In this document: positions 30,968 to 33,577 of the stretch, piece after piece | How the letters are laid out: each line of letters begins with the position of its first letter | Numbering within the stretch: the first letter of the stretch is position 1 | Assembly: GCF_018207095.1 (NCBI RefSeq) | Contig: NZ_QOCZ01000045.1 | Coordinates: 1-33,577 of the forward strand | DNA from: Nocardiopsis sp. MG754419 | GTDB lineage: Bacteria > Actinomycetota > Actinomycetes > Streptosporangiales > Streptosporangiaceae | DNA: 33,577 nucleotides | Direction of reading: 5' to 3' | Position numbers and translations under genes: made by a program | The notes under the pieces: model-generated | What the model saw: only the letters and a program-made list of their open reading frames with translations | Told to the model about the DNA's origin: nothing | The model's database searches: none

Positions 30968-32641
30968 GTGTCGAAGCACAACGTGGACCTGCTGGAACGC
31001 CACCGAGAGACCCTTGACGGCGCCATCGCGGCGATCCACGGCCGTCACCACCACACCCCCTTCCCGGAATCGCCCAGCCGTTCCGTCTACGGCGAGGACG
31101 CCGCCGCGCGGGGGCGGGCGGCGTTCGAGGCCCACCTCGGTCGGGACTTCCCGCTCGAAGGGCCGGGGGATCGCGGACGCGTGACCACCGAACGCTCCCC
31201 CTATGGTGTGCGGCTCGACGTCTCCTATCCGCGCGCCGACGTGGACGCCCTCCTCACCGCCTCGGAAACGGCGCTCCACGAGTGGCGTCGGGTCCCGCTC
31301 CCGGTGCGCACCGGTGTGGCCCTGGAGATCCTCGCCCGGCTCAACCGGCGCAGCTTCGAGATGGGCCACGCCGTCCAGCACACCAGCGGACAGTCCTTCG
31401 TCATGGCCTTCCAGGCGGGTGGCCCGCACGCGCAGGACCGGGGACTCGAAGCGGTCGCCCACGCCCACGACATGATCGAGCGCTCCACCGGTGAGGCCAC
31501 CTGGGTCAAACCGCGCCGCCGGGGGGAGCCGATCACCATGGCCAAGAGGTTCACGGCCCGGAGCCGTGGCGTGGGCCTGGTCATCGGTTGCGCCACGTTC
31601 CCCACCTGGAACTCCTATCCGGCGCTGTTCGCCGACCTGGTCACCGGGAACACCGTCATCGTCAAACCGCACCCGGGTGCGGTGCTGCCGCTCGCGATCA
31701 CCGTCGCCGTCGCCCGGGACGTCCTTCGCGAACAGGGCCTGAACCCCGACGTCGTGCTGCTGGCCGCCGAGGAGCACGACGACCGGATCGCCGGTGTGCT
31801 CGCCCTGCGCCCCGAGGTGCGGGTCGTCGACTTCACCGGGTCCACGGAGTTCGGTGACTGGCTGGAGGCCAACGCGCGCCAGGCCTTCGTGAGCACCGAG
31901 AAGGCCGGCGTCAACACGGTGGTCGTCGACTCCACCGACGCCTACCGGGCCATGCTCGCCAACCTCGCCCACGCGATGTCCCTGTACTCGGGGCAGATGT
32001 GCACCACCCCCCAGAACGTCTACGTCCCCACCGGAGGCGTCCCCACCGACGAGGGCCACAAGAGCGCCGACACGTTCGCCGCGGACCTGGCCGGGGCCGT
32101 CGCCGAGCTCGCGGCCGACCCCGCGCGGCGGGTCGGGGTGCTGGGTGCGCTGGTCGACGCGCGGGTCCGCGACCGGGTGGACGGCGCGACCGACCTGGGC
32201 CGGGTCCTGCTGGCCTCCACCGCCCCCGAGCATCCGGAGTTCCCCGAGGCGCTCGTCCGCACGCCCGCGGTGATCGGGCTGGACGCCGACCGAAGGGAGG
32301 TCTACGGGCGCGAGCACTTCGGCCCGATCTCCTTCGTGATCACGACCGCCGACACCGCACGCTCCCTCCACCTGATGCGGGAGACCATCATCGAGCGCGG
32401 GGCCATCACCGCCGCGGTGTACTCCACCGACGAAGACGTGGTGGAGAGCGCGGAGGAGGCCGCCCTGGACGCCGGGGTCAACCTGTCGATCAACCTCACC
32501 CAGGACGTCTTCGTCAACCAGTCCGCCGCCTTCAGCGACTACCACGGCTCCGGCGCCAACCCGGCGGCCACGTCGTCATTGACCGATCCGCGTTTCGTCG
32601 CCGGCCGTTTCGACCTGGTGCAGTCGCGCCGCCACGTCTGA
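30968..32641 (+). CDS. paaN: Phenylacetic acid degradation protein PaaN, aldehyde dehydrogenase superfamily
   Basis: The 557-residue protein belongs to the aldehyde dehydrogenase superfamily. C345 in SGQMCTTPQN is the catalytic nucleophile, VIGCATFPTWNSYPALFADLVTGN is the cofactor-binding region, and VDFTGSTEFG and FGPISFVI match superfamily positions. It is the PaaN type, found in phenylacetate catabolic gene sets; it has no MaoC hydratase domain, unlike PaaZ. It may oxidise the aldehyde formed after ring opening. GAGGAAGGG lies nine bases before the GTG. It is controlled by the TetR operator in the gap. No other paa gene is in the window. Confidence 0.88.
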   Translation: MSKHNVDLLERHRETLDGAIAAIHGRHHHTPFPESPSRSVYGEDAAARGRAAFEAHLGRDFPLEGPGDRGRVTTERSPYGVRLDVSYPRADVDALLTASETALHEWRRVPLPVRTGVALEILARLNRRSFEMGHAVQHTSGQSFVMAFQAGGPHAQDRGLEAVAHAHDMIERSTGEATWVKPRRRGEPITMAKRFTARSRGVGLVIGCATFPTWNSYPALFADLVTGNTVIVKPHPGAVLPLAITVAVARDVLREQGLNPDVVLLAAEEHDDRIAGVLALRPEVRVVDFTGSTEFGDWLEANARQAFVSTEKAGVNTVVVDSTDAYRAMLANLAHAMSLYSGQMCTTPQNVYVPTGGVPTDEGHKSADTFAADLAGAVAELAADPARRVGVLGALVDARVRDRVDGATDLGRVLLASTAPEHPEFPEALVRTPAVIGLDADRREVYGREHFGPISFVITTADTARSLHLMRETIIERGAITAAVYSTDEDVVESAEEAALDAGVNLSINLTQDVFVNQSAAFSDYHGSGANPAATSSLTDPRFVAGRFDLVQSRRHV

Positions 32642-32701
32642 ACCGACCCGACCCTCGCGCGTCCCGGTCGACCTGTGCCGATGACGTGATCGGGGGCCAC
32701 C

Positions 32702-32732
32702 ATCGCCCCGCGGTGTTCCACCGCGGGGCGAT
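32702..32732 (+). terminator. Terminator of paaN
   Basis: ATCGCCCCGCGGTG and CACCGCGGGGCGAT form a perfect 14-bp stem with a three-base loop and TTCGTG after it, 60 bases past the paaN stop codon. Confidence 0.8.
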
Positions 32733-32761
32733 TCGTGCGCGTTAGGGGTGCGTTAAAGCTA

Positions 32762-32791
32762 TTGTGCGCGCACTTCGCGAGGGCATAGCTT
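32762..32791 (+). promoter_or_regulatory. Possible promoter of the carbonic anhydrase gene
   Basis: TTGTGC (32762-32767) and TAGCTT (32786-32791) are separated by 18 bases. The perfect palindrome GTGCGCGCAC (32764-32773) overlaps the -35 and could be an operator. Confidence 0.35.
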
Positions 32792-32849
32792 CTTTTCGTT
32801 TTAGCGACAAAGGTCCCGAATGTCGCCCAAGTGAAAAGGAAGTGGCCAC

Positions 32850-33542
32850 ATGTCCTTCAGCCGACGCGGAGCGCTCCGAGCCTCCCTTCTCGGCGGGGTC
32901 GGCGCCGCCACGATGACCGCATTCCCCGCACCGGCCCTGGCCGACACCTCGGTCGCCGGATCCCCCTCGGACGCGTTGCGCCTGCTCAAGGAGGGCAATC
33001 GCCGCTGGAGACGCTACGACTCCCGCCACCCCCACGAGGGTCGGGCGCGGCGTGCGGAGATGGTCGAGGGGCAGGAGCCCTTCGCGGTCATCCTCGGCTG
33101 TGCCGACTCCCGGGTCGCGCCGGAGCTCACCTTCGACCGCGGGCTGGGTGACCTGTTCACCGTCCGCTCCGCCGGACAGGTCCTGGACGGGTCGGTCCTC
33201 GGCAGCCTCACGTACGCGGTCGAACACCTCCACGTGCCCCTGATCGCGGTCGTGGGCCACCAGAGCTGTGGCGCCGTCAGCGCCGCCATCGAGGCCCACC
33301 GGACCGGGGAACTCCCGGGCGGCCACGTCGGCGGTCTCGTCGAGGAGATCCTGGAGGTCGTGGACTCCACCCCCGAGGTGGACGGAGAGGACCACCTCGA
33401 CGCCTGCGTGCGCGCCAACGCGGTGCACATCGCCGACCGGCTCCGTGAGGACGACGAACTCGGGGAGTTCGTCGAGGACGGCCGGTTGGAGATCGTCGCG
33501 GCCCGCTACGGACTGGACGACTCCACGGTCTCCTGGCTCTGA
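32850..33542 (+). CDS. Exported beta-carbonic anhydrase with Tat signal
   Basis: The 230-residue protein begins with a twin-arginine signal peptide (SRRGALRASLLGG, then a hydrophobic stretch ending PAPALA), so it should be exported folded through Tat. The enzyme domain shows all zinc ligands of beta-carbonic anhydrases: C84 and D86 in GCADSR, H137 in GHQSCGAV and C140. R88 of CADSR would pair with D86. It hydrates carbon dioxide outside the membrane. AAGGAAG lies about eight bases before the ATG. Most bacterial beta-type enzymes are cytoplasmic; Tat-exported forms are less usual but known. The C-terminus, RLEIVAARYGLDDSTVSWL, is complete. Confidence 0.92.
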   Translation: MSFSRRGALRASLLGGVGAATMTAFPAPALADTSVAGSPSDALRLLKEGNRRWRRYDSRHPHEGRARRAEMVEGQEPFAVILGCADSRVAPELTFDRGLGDLFTVRSAGQVLDGSVLGSLTYAVEHLHVPLIAVVGHQSCGAVSAAIEAHRTGELPGGHVGGLVEEILEVVDSTPEVDGEDHLDACVRANAVHIADRLREDDELGEFVEDGRLEIVAARYGLDDSTVSWL

Positions 33543-33577
33543 CCCGAACCCTTTCGGGCCTCGGCCCTCCCCCCGCC

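Noticed and set aside
30917-32545. A 542-codon open frame on the minus strand
   Set aside because: Antisense to paaN, which has an intact catalytic site and a family match.

Overview
The window reads as chromosomal DNA of a very GC-rich actinobacterium. Codon third positions are almost all G or C, GTG starts are common, and several promoters look leaderless. The gene content and order (mscL, an SAF protein, an FmdB zinc ribbon, a 5-formyl-THF cyclo-ligase, galU, moeA/glp, rimJ, sepX/glpR, then pmt, rsmI, metG, tatD) match a block kept in Mycobacterium and Streptomyces. The stand-alone secDF fusion, the paaN gene and the protein style suggest the Streptosporangiales, with Nocardiopsis-like genomes as my best guess. 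That genus call is inference.

Layout. At 1-2214 (minus) are two genes of the uncharacterised STM4011-STM4015 type of cluster: a leucine-rich-repeat protein and an ATP-grasp protein that runs off the left edge. At 2521-5331 (plus) are two SAM methyltransferases and a cardiolipin-synthase-like phospholipase D protein. At 5332-6808 there is mostly non-coding DNA with one possible small gene and a tRNA-Arg(CCT). At 6809-9699 are a secreted VanY-type D,D-carboxypeptidase, MscL with a zinc-ribbon tail, an SAF/CpaB-like protein, a 7 x 7-bp tandem repeat and an FmdB/Ruc-like protein. At 9912-16181 are the folate cyclo-ligase and the plus-strand series galU, moeA/glp, moaC, mogA, rimJ-like and sepX/glpR. 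At 16251-18243 are a tRNA-Ala(CGC), about 1 kb of DNA without a recognisable gene, a 17-codon Trp-rich leader peptide with a complete attenuator, and a four-helix membrane protein. At 18268-22667 are tatB, a cold-shock gene, protein O-mannosyltransferase, rsmI and an AIM24 protein. At 22752-25989 are secDF and a small exported protein. At 26235-29131 are metG and tatD. At 29154-33542 are an MHYT membrane sensor, a TetR regulator divergent from paaN with a visible operator, and a Tat-exported beta-carbonic anhydrase.

How the genes work together. Much of the window concerns the cell envelope: MscL, VanY, the PLD/cardiolipin enzyme, GalU, TatB, SecDF, Pmt and the Glp/SepX(GlpR) division pair. 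TatB would serve the Tat-exported carbonic anhydrase and SecDF the Sec-exported proteins. MoeA, MoaC and MogA make molybdenum cofactor. MetG, RsmI and the tRNAs belong to translation.

The two items most likely to repay work are the STM4014/STM4015 pair at the left edge, part of a conserved cluster with no function known to me, and the tryptophan attenuator at 17442-17573, which has no tryptophan gene next to it. No CRISPR array, insertion sequence, prophage or replication origin was seen.
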